From: JBNAGF01 sp049801055 | GTDB lineage: Bacteria; Pseudomonadota; Alphaproteobacteria; Rhodobacterales; Rhodobacteraceae | Length of the DNA: 64,000 nucleotides | NCBI RefSeq assembly: GCF_049801055.1 | Contig: NZ_JBNAGF010000009.1 | Coordinates: 138,215-202,214, forward strand | Reading direction: 5' to 3' | Notes under the pieces: generated by a model | Databases searched by the model: none | What the model saw: the letters and a program-made list of their open reading frames with translations, nothing else | What the model was told of the DNA's origin: nothing | Shown: positions 33,307-42,039 of the stretch, piece after piece | Layout of the letters: the number at the start of each line of letters is the position of its first letter | Position numbering within the stretch: the first letter of the stretch is position 1 | Position numbers and translations under genes: made by a program

Positions 33307-35608
33307 GACCCGAACTCTAACTGTCGCGATGATTGCATCGCTGTTCCTCGTTCCAGTTCTGGCTTCGGGGTTTTTGTTGTTTTCGATCGCCAGCCCGGCC
33401 TTGGCTTACGGAGAACGTGGGGAACACGAAGGTACCAATCACGGTCACGACCATGGCCGAGGTCATGATCGGGACCGGGAAAAAGCGCGGGATTGGGACC
33501 GCGACGAAGATCGCGAACGAGGCTGGGGCCGAAATCGCGACCGAGACCGCGGCTGGGGCCGAGACCGGGATTTCCATGACCGTGATCGTGGAAAGGGTAG
33601 TGGGCGCGGTCATGGTCGGGATCGAGGATACGGGAAAGACCGGGATCGAGAACACGACAAAGGGCGCGGACATGGGCATGGCAAAGGTCGCGGACACGGG
33701 CACGGTAAGGACCGGGGGCATGGACACGGTAAAGACCGAGGCCATGGACACGATCATGACCACGACGATGATCATGACGAAGACGGCGATTGGGGCGATT
33801 CCGGCGACGATGACGGTGATGATGGCTATGACGGTGACGAAGGGGATGGTGGCGACGACGGGGATGACGGTTCAGACGACAATGGGTCCGACAACAGCGA
33901 TGACAATGGCAGCAATGGAAACGACGGCGGAAATGGGGATGACGGCGCGAATGGCGGATCCTCGGGCAGCGATGAAGACGACTCGGGTGTAAATGGTGAA
34001 ACCGGTTCCGGCAGCAGCGACGGATCCGGCTCCAGTGGCAGCGGAGGATCAGGCTCGGGCGGCGACGATGGCTCGGGATCCGATGGAAACGGTGGTTCCG
34101 GTTCGGGCGACAACAGCGGGTCTGGCTCGGACGGAAACGGCGGGTCCGGATCGGGTGGCAATGATGGCTCTGGTTCAGACGGCAACGACAGTTCGGGATC
34201 CGGTGGAAACGGTGGCAGCGGGTCCGGTAGCAATGACGGGGCTGGCTCTGGCGATAATGATGGATCCGGATCAGACGGAGGTAACGGATCTGGATCAAGC
34301 GGAAGCGATGGTTCCGGTTCGAATGGAAACAACGGATCGGGCACCGGAAGTAATGGTGGCTCAGGCTCGAACGGCAGTGGCGGCTCAGGCTCGGGTAACA
34401 ACAACGGGTCAGGCACTGGCGGCAACGCAAATGCCGGTTCCGACGGGTTCCGCGAGGTTCTGTCGGATACCGCCGAGGGCGGGCACGGTGCACCTCAGTC
34501 GAATTTCGGCGGCACCGCAGCAAAGATCGCCAAAGGCGTCGTGACCATTCCGGGGTCGGGCAATCCGCAACTGGTCGTCGCTGGCCCGTCGCGGCAATCC
34601 GAAGCCGCAATCGCAGCAATGGCTGAAATCGGGGCGCAACTGGTTCGACAACGCGATCTGGCGTCGCTCAACCTGCGTATTCTTGTGTTTGATTACCCGA
34701 CCGGTCTGTCCAGCGCCGCAGCCCAGCGGGCGCTGAGCACAGTCGCACCACAGATGACCGCCGATTTCCAAACCATCTACCGGTTTGCCCAGTTCAACCC
34801 GCGCACCTATGCGTCCGAGGCTGTCTCGGCCAGCGACCCCGGAGGTTGTGTGCTGCCGCGCCGCGTTCGCATCGGGATGATCGACGGGCCTGTCGACACC
34901 CGGCATCCGGCCCTTGCTAACGCTTCGGTTCAGGCGGTCTCCCTTTTGGAACGGTCCGAACGATCCGTAGGCCCCCGGCATGGAACCGCCATAGCGGCGC
35001 AGATCGTCGGGCAAGACAGCAAAGGTGCGCTGTCCGGTTTTGCACAGGGCGCGCACCTTGTCTCGGTCGCCATCTTCACCACCCGGTTTGGTGCCGAACG
35101 CACGAATGTCGAACGTATTGCTGAAGCTCTGGACTACCTGCTGTCGCAGAGCGTGCGGCTGATCAACATGTCCTTTACCGGGCCCGACAACCTTGTCCTG
35201 CGCATCGTGCTTGACTCAGCCGCAGCACGCGGAGCGGTCATGGTGGCCGCCGTAGGAACCGATGGTGAACCCGGCGGATCCCTTCCGGCCGCCTCGGAAA
35301 ACGTGATTGGCATCACCGCAGTGGATTCCCGCCTGCGCCGGTTGCAGGCCGCCGACACCGGGCCATATGTCGAGTTCGCAGCCCCGGGAGTTGACCTGTT
35401 CGTCGCTGGCGCCCGCTACGGAAAATACGTCACCGGAACATCATTTGCGGCCCCAATTGCAACTTCGGTCATCGCCGGAATGATTGCCCGCGGCACGAAA
35501 TCCCTGCCGGCAATCCGAAAGCGGCTTCGGGCAACTGCTGCGGATCTGGGTGCGCCGGGCAAAGATGACCAATTTGGCTGGGGGTTGGTGCAGGCCAACG
35601 GCTGTTGA
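33293..35608 (+). CDS. Subtilisin-family (S8) serine protease with long low-complexity region
   Basis: 771 residues. Signal peptide at the N-terminus (MIASLFLVPVLASGFLLFSIASPALA). Then a His/Asp/Arg/Gly-rich tract (about 48-165) and a Gly/Ser/Asp/Asn-rich tract (about 165-385). A propeptide-like segment (LNLRILVFDYPTGLSS) precedes the catalytic domain. Catalytic residues visible: Asp in GMIDGPVD (near 530), His in RHGTAIAAQ (near 563) and Ser in GTSFAAPIA (near 716). Exported to the periplasm or surface; the His/Asp and DG-rich tracts may bind metal ions. The start is ATG 33293, overlapping the anti-sigma gene. Confidence 0.88.
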   Translation: MRWIRTRTLTVAMIASLFLVPVLASGFLLFSIASPALAYGERGEHEGTNHGHDHGRGHDRDREKARDWDRDEDRERGWGRNRDRDRGWGRDRDFHDRDRGKGSGRGHGRDRGYGKDRDREHDKGRGHGHGKGRGHGHGKDRGHGHGKDRGHGHDHDHDDDHDEDGDWGDSGDDDGDDGYDGDEGDGGDDGDDGSDDNGSDNSDDNGSNGNDGGNGDDGANGGSSGSDEDDSGVNGETGSGSSDGSGSSGSGGSGSGGDDGSGSDGNGGSGSGDNSGSGSDGNGGSGSGGNDGSGSDGNDSSGSGGNGGSGSGSNDGAGSGDNDGSGSDGGNGSGSSGSDGSGSNGNNGSGTGSNGGSGSNGSGGSGSGNNNGSGTGGNANAGSDGFREVLSDTAEGGHGAPQSNFGGTAAKIAKGVVTIPGSGNPQLVVAGPSRQSEAAIAAMAEIGAQLVRQRDLASLNLRILVFDYPTGLSSAAAQRALSTVAPQMTADFQTIYRFAQFNPRTYASEAVSASDPGGCVLPRRVRIGMIDGPVDTRHPALANASVQAVSLLERSERSVGPRHGTAIAAQIVGQDSKGALSGFAQGAHLVSVAIFTTRFGAERTNVERIAEALDYLLSQSVRLINMSFTGPDNLVLRIVLDSAAARGAVMVAAVGTDGEPGGSLPAASENVIGITAVDSRLRRLQAADTGPYVEFAAPGVDLFVAGARYGKYVTGTSFAAPIATSVIAGMIARGTKSLPAIRKRLRATAADLGAPGKDDQFGWGLVQANGC
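33433..34440 (+). repeat. Low-complexity coding repeats in the protease gene
   Basis: About 1 kb of degenerate short repeats. First come units such as GHGKGRGHGHGKDRGHG (His/Gly/Lys/Arg/Asp), then GSGSDGNGGSGSGGND-type units (Gly/Ser/Asp/Asn). Codon choice varies between units, so the DNA is not a simple satellite. Long open frames on the other strand here are by-products of this composition. Confidence 0.85.
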
Positions 35609-35626
35609 ACCAGCGCCCAGGCAAAA

Positions 35627-37189
35627 CTACTGACTGACACCGGCCCTGCGCAAACCCTGCAGGAACAAATCCTGATGGTCCGAGCTGAAAAACGGGTAAG
35701 AGGCCGAAATTGTCTCGGGGTCCAACGAGTAACCCAGATCCGACAACTGGCGCGCGGCATCTGACGCTCCGGCACGATCATCTGTCAAACCGCACAGCGC
35801 GATCCGGCGCTGCAACGCTCGCCCGTATTGCGGATCCCAGGTTTGGGCGCGGGTCAAGCGGTTATCCGCTTCGGGAAACTGCTTGTCCATCATGTGCCAC
35901 AGGCCCAGATCGGCCTCGATCACCGCCCGGTAGGGATAAACAGGATCCATCCGCAATAGCTTTTCCTGATACTTGCGCGCCTGGTCCGGCTGGCCGGAGA
36001 AACCGGAAATACAGCCTCCGAAATGATAGTTCATCGACGCGCTCGGGTTCAGTTCGATCGCCCGATCAACATGCAGCGTGGCACGTTCATGGTTGCGATT
36101 GGTCCAAAGCTGGCCAACCGCTGACAGCGCATGGGCCAGCCACGACCCCCGGTCAATTTCCAACGCCATATCGGCAGCTTCAAGCGTCCGGGTGAAAGCG
36201 GTGCTGCTGTCGGCGCCGGAAAAACAGGTCATTGCCTGCTGAAACCGCGCCATCGCAATCAGCGTATACGGCAGAACCCAACCCGGAGCGAGATCCGCAG
36301 CGCGTGCGGCCATGTCCTCGGCCTCGGCAAAGTCGGTCTTTTCGCGTTTGTTGATCAACCACGAAGATCGCACGACCAGTTCCCACGCGGACAGGATTTC
36401 AACTGGTTTGCGCATCGCCCGGCGCATCTCGGCACCTTCCAGTTCCGGCGTGATGACAGAGGCAATCTGTGCAGCGATTTCTTCCTCTACATCCATCAGG
36501 TCAGCCATGTTCCTGACGATCCGGTTGGTCCAGATCTGACACCCTGTATCCGCGTCAGTCAGAGCAACCTGAACCTTGATCCGACGATCGGATCGCCGAA
36601 TTGCCCCGGTCAGCAGATAGCGGGCCTGCAACGCGGCCCCGATTTCAGATAGGGCATGGTCATTACCACGAAACTGCACTGCCGAGCCCGGGGCCACCAC
36701 GCCGAAATACCGCCATGCGGCCAGCGCAGCGGATACTTCGTCTGCCAGCCCGTCCGCAAGATGGTCATCGGCTCCCTCAGTCAGTTCAGAGAACGGCAAC
36801 ACCGCGATGGACGCATAGTCATTTCCATCCCGCCCAAGCGTTTCAACAGGCAGTGCATCCCCGGCGCCGGAAGGTGCAGAAACAACCTCGGCCTCGGCCA
36901 CAAAACGCAATCCACGCCGTTGGATCGTGCGGATCACGCTCTGCGCCGTGCCATCATCACCGACGGCTTTGCGCGCATCGCGGATCCGGCTGGACAGCGC
37001 TGCATCAGACACGATGCGGTTACCCCAGATCTTTTCGAAGATTTCTTCGCGGGACACAATCCGATCCCGGGCCGAAACCAAGAGCTTCAGCAAATCGAAC
37101 ACCTGCGGTTCGATAGGGATCTGCTGCCCGTTGCACCGCAGCTCAGCACGACCAGCATCCAGCTCATAGTCTCCGAAGAGATAACGCAT
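35627..37189 (-). CDS. Winged-helix transcriptional regulator with TolB-like and TPR regions (CadC-like)
   Basis: 520 residues. The N-terminal OmpR/ToxR-type DNA-binding domain is at about 1-100 (EPQVFDLLKLLVSARDRIVSREEIFEKIWGNRIVSDAALSSRIRDARKAVG region). A TolB-like N-terminal domain follows (about 125-260; AVLPFSELTEGADDHLADGLADEVSAAL), then TPR-type helices to the end. There is no obvious membrane helix, so it is probably cytosolic. The start is the ATG at 37189 (MRYLFGDYELD). It is paralogous to the DNA-binding part of the 39773 protein. It is divergent from the first methyltransferase gene, its probable target. Confidence 0.85.
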   Translation of the reverse strand: MRYLFGDYELDAGRAELRCNGQQIPIEPQVFDLLKLLVSARDRIVSREEIFEKIWGNRIVSDAALSSRIRDARKAVGDDGTAQSVIRTIQRRGLRFVAEAEVVSAPSGAGDALPVETLGRDGNDYASIAVLPFSELTEGADDHLADGLADEVSAALAAWRYFGVVAPGSAVQFRGNDHALSEIGAALQARYLLTGAIRRSDRRIKVQVALTDADTGCQIWTNRIVRNMADLMDVEEEIAAQIASVITPELEGAEMRRAMRKPVEILSAWELVVRSSWLINKREKTDFAEAEDMAARAADLAPGWVLPYTLIAMARFQQAMTCFSGADSSTAFTRTLEAADMALEIDRGSWLAHALSAVGQLWTNRNHERATLHVDRAIELNPSASMNYHFGGCISGFSGQPDQARKYQEKLLRMDPVYPYRAVIEADLGLWHMMDKQFPEADNRLTRAQTWDPQYGRALQRRIALCGLTDDRAGASDAARQLSDLGYSLDPETISASYPFFSSDHQDLFLQGLRRAGVSQ

Positions 37190-37326
37190 CAGCCTCGCCC
37201 CGTAGTATGAACCGTCAGAGTAGCCGGAAATCTCCAAAAAGGCGACTCAAAGGGTCATCAATTGTGATCTGGTGTGTTGAGACCGGTCTGTAACGCCCCT
37301 GAAATCATAACATTTTCAGCATCCGA

Positions 37327-37369
37327 CAGGAGATCTGCAGAACTCTCCACATATTCTCCAGATCTCCTG
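37327..37369 (+). promoter_or_regulatory. Perfect inverted repeat upstream of the first methyltransferase
   Basis: CAGGAGATCTG (37327-37337) and CAGATCTCCTG (37359-37369) are perfect 11-bp arms separated by 21 bases, so same-face binding is possible. The right arm lies in the 13-mer CTCCAGATCTCCT (37356-37368), which recurs upstream of the second methyltransferase. A separate 10-bp palindrome, AGACCGGTCT, lies at 37280-37289 in the same divergent region. Confidence 0.6.
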
Positions 37370-37434
37370 CAAGCGGTTTGGCGCAGGGGGCGGCATAAAC
37401 AGGACATTCTCATATCTGTTTAGGGAGCCCCGAG

Positions 37435-38262
37435 ATGAACGTGCAAACCACCCCCGCAAATACGCCGGATCTTGCCACCGTCAAAACCCGCCAGCAGGCG
37501 GCGTGGTCCACTGGGAATTACCCCCTTGTCGGCGTGACCCTTCAAATCACCGGTGAACGCCTGGCCGAAGCCATGGATCTGCATCCTGACGCACGCGTTC
37601 TGGACGTGGCCGCTGGCAACGGCAATGCCACGCTGGCCGCTGCGCGCCGCTTTTGCAATGTGGTTTCGACCGACTATGTAGGCGCATGGCTCAAGGCGGG
37701 CATGGCCCGCGCCGAGGCAGAACGTCTGGAGGTGGCTTTTCGCGAGGCGGACGCCGAAGATCTGCCCTTTGAGGACGGTTCTTTTGACGCCGTGACTTCG
37801 ACCTTTGGCGTGATGTTCACCGCCAATCAGGAAGCGGCTGCCAGCGAATTGACCCGCGTTTGCCGGTCCGGCGGCCGTATCGGGCTGATCAACTGGACCC
37901 CCGAAAGCTTTGTGGGCCAGCTGTTCCGCACCATCGGCCAGCATGTCCCGCCACCGGCGGGTGTGCGTTCGCCGCTGGAATGGGGCACCGAAAAGCGCAT
38001 CGAGGAATTGTTCAACTCCTCATCCCGCGCGATCGAATTCAACCGAAAGCATTTCACATTCCGCTTCCGGTCTGCCGAACATTGGATCGAGCTGTGGCGC
38101 GATGCATACGGCCCAATGAACAAGGCTTTCGAAGCCGTGGGAGAGAGCGGATCCGCCGCGCTCGAAGCTGATCTTGCGTCACTTGCGCGTGAGCATTCGC
38201 AAGATGACACGGCAATGATCGTGCCTTCGGAGTATGCTGAGATCATCATTCATCGCAGCTAA
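37435..38262 (+). CDS. Class I SAM-dependent methyltransferase (UbiE-like)
   Basis: 275 residues. The SAM-binding motif I is VLDVAAGNGNATLAAAR (about 56-72), motif II-like DAEDLPFEDGSFDAVTS (about 104-120), and motif III around CRSGGRIGLINWTP. It resembles small-molecule methyltransferases; the substrate is unknown. The start is ATG 37435 after GGGAGCCCCGAG. It is followed within 65 bases by a truncated globin and then a cyclase on the same strand, suggesting one operon. An operator-like inverted repeat lies about 66 bases upstream. Confidence 0.85.
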   Translation: MNVQTTPANTPDLATVKTRQQAAWSTGNYPLVGVTLQITGERLAEAMDLHPDARVLDVAAGNGNATLAAARRFCNVVSTDYVGAWLKAGMARAEAERLEVAFREADAEDLPFEDGSFDAVTSTFGVMFTANQEAAASELTRVCRSGGRIGLINWTPESFVGQLFRTIGQHVPPPAGVRSPLEWGTEKRIEELFNSSSRAIEFNRKHFTFRFRSAEHWIELWRDAYGPMNKAFEAVGESGSAALEADLASLAREHSQDDTAMIVPSEYAEIIIHRS

Positions 38263-38327
38263 CGCCCGTCACCTTGCGGGACGCTGACCCATTGCCCCGC
38301 AAGACACCCGCCCGAAAGGAAAACACC

Positions 38328-38717
38328 ATGTCTCATGCCCGCACCTTTTCCCCGAATATGCCTCTTTTTGATAAGTATGGCGGCCTGAGCGGATTGCGGT
38401 CCGTCATCATGGACTTCTACGACCGCGTTCTGGATAGCGATGTCGTCGGCCACTTCTTCGAAGATGTCGATATGCCTCGTCTCGTGGATCACCAGACCAA
38501 GTTCTTTGCTGCGCTGCTGAATGGCCCTGTTCAATTTGCCGAAGAGCGGCTGGTTCGCGCCCATGCCAACCTGAAGGTGACGGATATCGAGTTCGACGAG
38601 ATTGCCGAACTGCTTCAGGAAACCCTGACCGAAGCCGGTTTTACCGAGGATGACCGCAAATCCGTCCTGACCGCAGTTGAGGCACGCCGGCCCCTGATCG
38701 TCAAGAGAGGTTCGTGA
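38328..38717 (+). CDS. Truncated haemoglobin, group I type
   Basis: 129 residues, the usual length for trHbI. Visible features: the FDKYGGLSGLRSVIMDFYDRVL opening with a B-helix Tyr (Tyr31), the E-helix DMPRLVDHQTKFF (His55, Gln56), and VRAHANL with the probable proximal haem His79. The family binds O2, NO or CO. The start is the ATG at 38328 after AAGGA. Its stop overlaps the next ATG (TGATG), coupling it to an adenylate cyclase, so it may act as the gas-sensing partner of that enzyme. Confidence 0.88.
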   Translation: MSHARTFSPNMPLFDKYGGLSGLRSVIMDFYDRVLDSDVVGHFFEDVDMPRLVDHQTKFFAALLNGPVQFAEERLVRAHANLKVTDIEFDEIAELLQETLTEAGFTEDDRKSVLTAVEARRPLIVKRGS

Positions 38718-39757
38718 TGTTGATCGAAGCCCTGAGTTCCCGTTTGCTGAAATCCATCGGCGTCGGCATCTGCCTTGTCGATGAGGCGACACTTTCCGCC
38801 ACATTCTGCAACCCCACTTTCGCGACTTGGTTTCCCGGCGCCGAACCCGGTATCGCAATCTGCGATCTGATCGAGGATCTCGAACCGGAGATCCTGACCG
38901 AGGCGAACCCTGCCCGGGCGCTGGAACTGAAAACGCGTATCAAGCGTCGGACACTGATCATCGAAACCCGCGTGCACCGAACCGAGCACGAAGGACGGAC
39001 AATACTGCTGCTTGAGTGCCAGAACGTGTCCCGCCTGCGCGAAACCGAGGCGATGATCGACAGCTATGTTGCAATGGCCGACCGGCGCACCCGCGATCTG
39101 GAACGGGAAAAGGCGCAATCCGAAAAGCTGCTGCTCAACATCATGCCGCGCACGGTCTACGAGGAATACAAGAGCTTTGGTTCAGTTACGCCGCGCCTGT
39201 TCGAGCCAGTTTCCGTTCTGATGCTGGACTTTGTCGGGTTCACCGAAATGGCTGCCGCGGCAGACCCCACCGTGACAGTTGCCGAGCTCAATGACATCTT
39301 CACCGCCTTCGACCGGATCGGAGAATTGCATGGCTGCGAGCGGATCAAGACCGTAGGAGATTGCTATATGGCGGTTGCCGGCCTCCCGCATCCGAACCCG
39401 GATCATGGGCGATCGGCAGCACAATGCGCGGTCAAGATGATGCGCTATCTCCAACGGCGGAACGAAACCCATCCCCATCACTGGCGGGCTCGGATCGGTA
39501 TTGCTTCGGGTTCCGTGGTCGGCTCGGTTGTTGGCGTTCAAAAATACATCTACGACGTTTTCGGCCCTGCCGTGAACTATGCCGCCCGCCTGCAGTCTCT
39601 TTCAGGTCCAATGGAGATCACGGTCTGCACATCAATGACCGGAGAGCTGATCGACGATTTCGTTCTGAGCAACAGCCGCAAGGAACAGGTTCAGGGTTTC
39701 GGAGAGTGTGCGGTGGCCACGCTGACCGATCGCAAAAGCGCCGCTCATGCCGCATGA
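38717..39757 (+). CDS. Class III adenylate cyclase coupled to the globin gene
   Basis: 346 residues. The N-terminal PAS-like region (about 1-105) is followed by a coiled-coil linker (MIDSYVAMADRRTRDLEREKAQSEKLLLNIMP), similar to the signalling helix in H-NOX-linked cyclases. The catalytic domain runs from about 160 to 335. Metal Asp residues are in LMLDFVGF and TVGDCYM; the Lys in ERIKTVGD and Asp in YIYDVFGPAVN favour ATP. NYAARLQ carries the transition-state Asn and Arg. No membrane helix is seen. The start overlaps the globin stop by one base; a GTG three bases earlier is possible. Confidence 0.88.
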   Translation: MLIEALSSRLLKSIGVGICLVDEATLSATFCNPTFATWFPGAEPGIAICDLIEDLEPEILTEANPARALELKTRIKRRTLIIETRVHRTEHEGRTILLLECQNVSRLRETEAMIDSYVAMADRRTRDLEREKAQSEKLLLNIMPRTVYEEYKSFGSVTPRLFEPVSVLMLDFVGFTEMAAAADPTVTVAELNDIFTAFDRIGELHGCERIKTVGDCYMAVAGLPHPNPDHGRSAAQCAVKMMRYLQRRNETHPHHWRARIGIASGSVVGSVVGVQKYIYDVFGPAVNYAARLQSLSGPMEITVCTSMTGELIDDFVLSNSRKEQVQGFGECAVATLTDRKSAAHAA

Positions 39758-39772
39758 GCGCGCCATCTCCTT

Positions 39773-41902
39773 TCAGTCACCGGGCACCCCGGCCAGCCGC
39801 AAACCTTCCAGATAGGTTTGAAGCTGGCCGGGTAGTTTCAGGTAGAACAGATGTTCGCGGGCAAATTCCACGGTGAACTCTGGTTTGATTTCCAGTAGGT
39901 CCTGCCGCGCTGCCGCGATCTCCACCGGGTCTCCCAGATGTCCTAAAGCGGCCGTCAGATGCGCCTGCGCCCAGTATTGCGCGTTGGGAATTCTCAGCGA
40001 CCGGCGGGCCCAGATCACTGCAGCTTCGTAGTCTCCCTGAAACAGATGAGCCAGTGATCGATAGGAATAGAAAGCCCACCGGAACGGATCATGCGGGCTA
40101 AGCCGGATCGCGGTTTCGAACTGCGCAATGGCCTCGTCCAATCGCCCTTCGTAAGCCAGAGAATCCCCCAACCCGCAATAGGTCACCGCAAGGCAGGGAT
40201 TCAGTTCCAACGCATGTTCCAGCGCCTCGATCGCCAAGCCGTATTCCTGCCGGGCCAGATGGATGCGCCCAATCGTGAAATACCCGTTGGCATCCTGATC
40301 ATCCAGCTCGATCCCGCGCTGCGCCAGTTGCAACGCCTCGTCCATGACCGCCTGCTCCGGGGGGGCGTCGAAATAGATCATGCTGAGCACGATGGCATAG
40401 GCCAAACGGGAATAGGCCGCCGGAAAAAGCGGATCGATTTCGATTGCGCGACGCAGCAATTCTTGCGACCGGGCATTTGTGTCGGTCGTGAACTTGTAAA
40501 ACTCGGCGACGCCCAGCTGGTACATGTCCCAGGCGCCGCGGTTCTGGCGCGGCACCCGCTTCGCTCTTTTCTGTTCGGCCAGCCCCAGTTCGGTTTCGAT
40601 CCGGGCCGCAACCATTTCCGAGATGTCGTCCTGAAGATCAAAGATATCCACGCCGTCCCGGTCATATCGTTCAGACCAGACGCTATGCTCGGTATCTGAC
40701 TCCACCATCTCGACGGTGATACGGAACCGGTTGCCGGCCTTGCGGACACTTCCCGTGACCAGATACTGCGCCTGCAGCTGGCGGCCGATTTCGCGGAGGC
40801 TCTCGGTCGAATTGCGAAACGCAAAAGCCGGGTTGCGCGCAACGACGGTCAGCCATCGATTGCGCGCCAATGCAATTGTAATGTCTTCGGTAATACCATC
40901 AGCGAGGTAGTCCTCGCTCTTGTCCCGATTCATGTTGGCAAAGGGCAATACCGCCACCGAAGGTCGGCTCTCAAGCGCCGGGATCGCAGGAGGCAACGGG
41001 TCAAGACGAGACGCCGGATCCGGCAGGTCTTCGACCCTCTCAGACAGGCTGCCAACCCGGTCTGTCAGCGGCGCTACGAACCGAAACCCGCGGCCATGCA
41101 CCGTGGCGATCACCGACTGCGCCGAACCGGAATCTCCCACTGCCTTCCGGGCCGCTTTGACCTGACTGCTCAGGGCAGAGTCGGATACGACGCGATTGTT
41201 CCAGATCTCGGCAAATATCTGATCCTTGGTGACCAGCTTCCCCGCATTGCGCGCCAGCAGAACTAGCAGCTCGAACGCCTGCGGCTCCAACTGAACCGGC
41301 TTGCCGTTGCGGCGTAGCTCAAACAGATCCGGCAACAGCTGGCACTCTCCGAATGACATCGTTGCATTCGCCACAGGTCGAGGCGCCTCTGTCATTTCAA
41401 CCCGGAACGCCTCGATCGGTCGTTGCAACCCTTTGACCTTCTGCGGCCCAAGACTCACGAATGTTCCGTCTACTGAACCATGGATCTGATCGTGCACCTG
41501 CTTGGAGAACACGACGCCACCCGGCGGCGCGATATCTTCCAGACGCGCCGCCACATTGACCCCGTCACCATAGATGTCGCCGTCGTCAACCAGAACGTCA
41601 CCCAGATGAACCCCAGCCCGGAACTGCATCCGGTGTGGCTCGGGCAGTTTGGCATTATGTGCCTTGACCGCCGATTGCAGTTCGATCGCGCAGGTCAGGG
41701 CATCGACGACGCTGGCGAACTCGATCAGAGCGCCGTCCCCCATCAGTTTCACGACGCGCCCCGAATGGGCCGATACGCGCGGATCAAACAGGCGCTCGCG
41801 CATCTCCTTGAGCCGCCGGACTGTTCCGGTTTCATCGCGTTCCATCACCGTGCTGTATCCGGCGACATCCATCGACAGAATGCTGGTTAGCTTGCGCTTC
41901 AT
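39773..41902 (-). CDS. Adenylate cyclase domain fused to winged-helix DNA-binding, TolB-like and TPR domains
   Basis: 709 residues. Cyclase-homology domain at about 5-175 (SILSMDVAGYSTVM and LMGDGALIEF hold the metal Asp residues; the Lys of VVKLMGDG favours ATP; YGDGVNVAARLE is the active-site Asn/Arg region). OmpR/ToxR-type winged helix at about 185-280 (LEPQAFELLVLLARN...GRGFRFVAP). TolB-like domain at about 315-450, then TPR helices to the end. No membrane span. It puts cyclic nucleotide synthesis and DNA binding on one chain. Its DNA-binding half is closely similar to the 35627 regulator. Confidence 0.85.
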   Translation of the reverse strand: MKRKLTSILSMDVAGYSTVMERDETGTVRRLKEMRERLFDPRVSAHSGRVVKLMGDGALIEFASVVDALTCAIELQSAVKAHNAKLPEPHRMQFRAGVHLGDVLVDDGDIYGDGVNVAARLEDIAPPGGVVFSKQVHDQIHGSVDGTFVSLGPQKVKGLQRPIEAFRVEMTEAPRPVANATMSFGECQLLPDLFELRRNGKPVQLEPQAFELLVLLARNAGKLVTKDQIFAEIWNNRVVSDSALSSQVKAARKAVGDSGSAQSVIATVHGRGFRFVAPLTDRVGSLSERVEDLPDPASRLDPLPPAIPALESRPSVAVLPFANMNRDKSEDYLADGITEDITIALARNRWLTVVARNPAFAFRNSTESLREIGRQLQAQYLVTGSVRKAGNRFRITVEMVESDTEHSVWSERYDRDGVDIFDLQDDISEMVAARIETELGLAEQKRAKRVPRQNRGAWDMYQLGVAEFYKFTTDTNARSQELLRRAIEIDPLFPAAYSRLAYAIVLSMIYFDAPPEQAVMDEALQLAQRGIELDDQDANGYFTIGRIHLARQEYGLAIEALEHALELNPCLAVTYCGLGDSLAYEGRLDEAIAQFETAIRLSPHDPFRWAFYSYRSLAHLFQGDYEAAVIWARRSLRIPNAQYWAQAHLTAALGHLGDPVEIAAARQDLLEIKPEFTVEFAREHLFYLKLPGQLQTYLEGLRLAGVPGD

Positions 41903-41985
41903 CGTCCTTCCCCCCTCCCCGAGGTCCGGCAGAGTCGCCCATTCGCCGGTGCAGGGGCCGGCATCAATGACTTTTCAAAAACACT

Positions 41986-42012
41986 CCGGCCCGAACCGGA
42001 AAGTCCGGGCCA
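41986..42012 (-). terminator. Possible terminator after cysK
   Basis: Reading leftward, GGCCCG...CGGGCC arms with about 12 bases between them are followed by ggagtgTTTTg. It lies just after the cysK stop and before the cyclase-regulator start. The arms are short and the T-run weak. Confidence 0.35.
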
Positions 42013-42039
42013 ACATAGCAGATTTCAAGAAAATGGAAG

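Noticed and set aside
33303..34619. Long open frames on the minus strand (up to about 440 residues, Arg/His- or Pro-rich)
   Set aside because: They mirror the Gly/Ser/Asp-rich repeats of the protease gene and have no start signals or recognisable domains.
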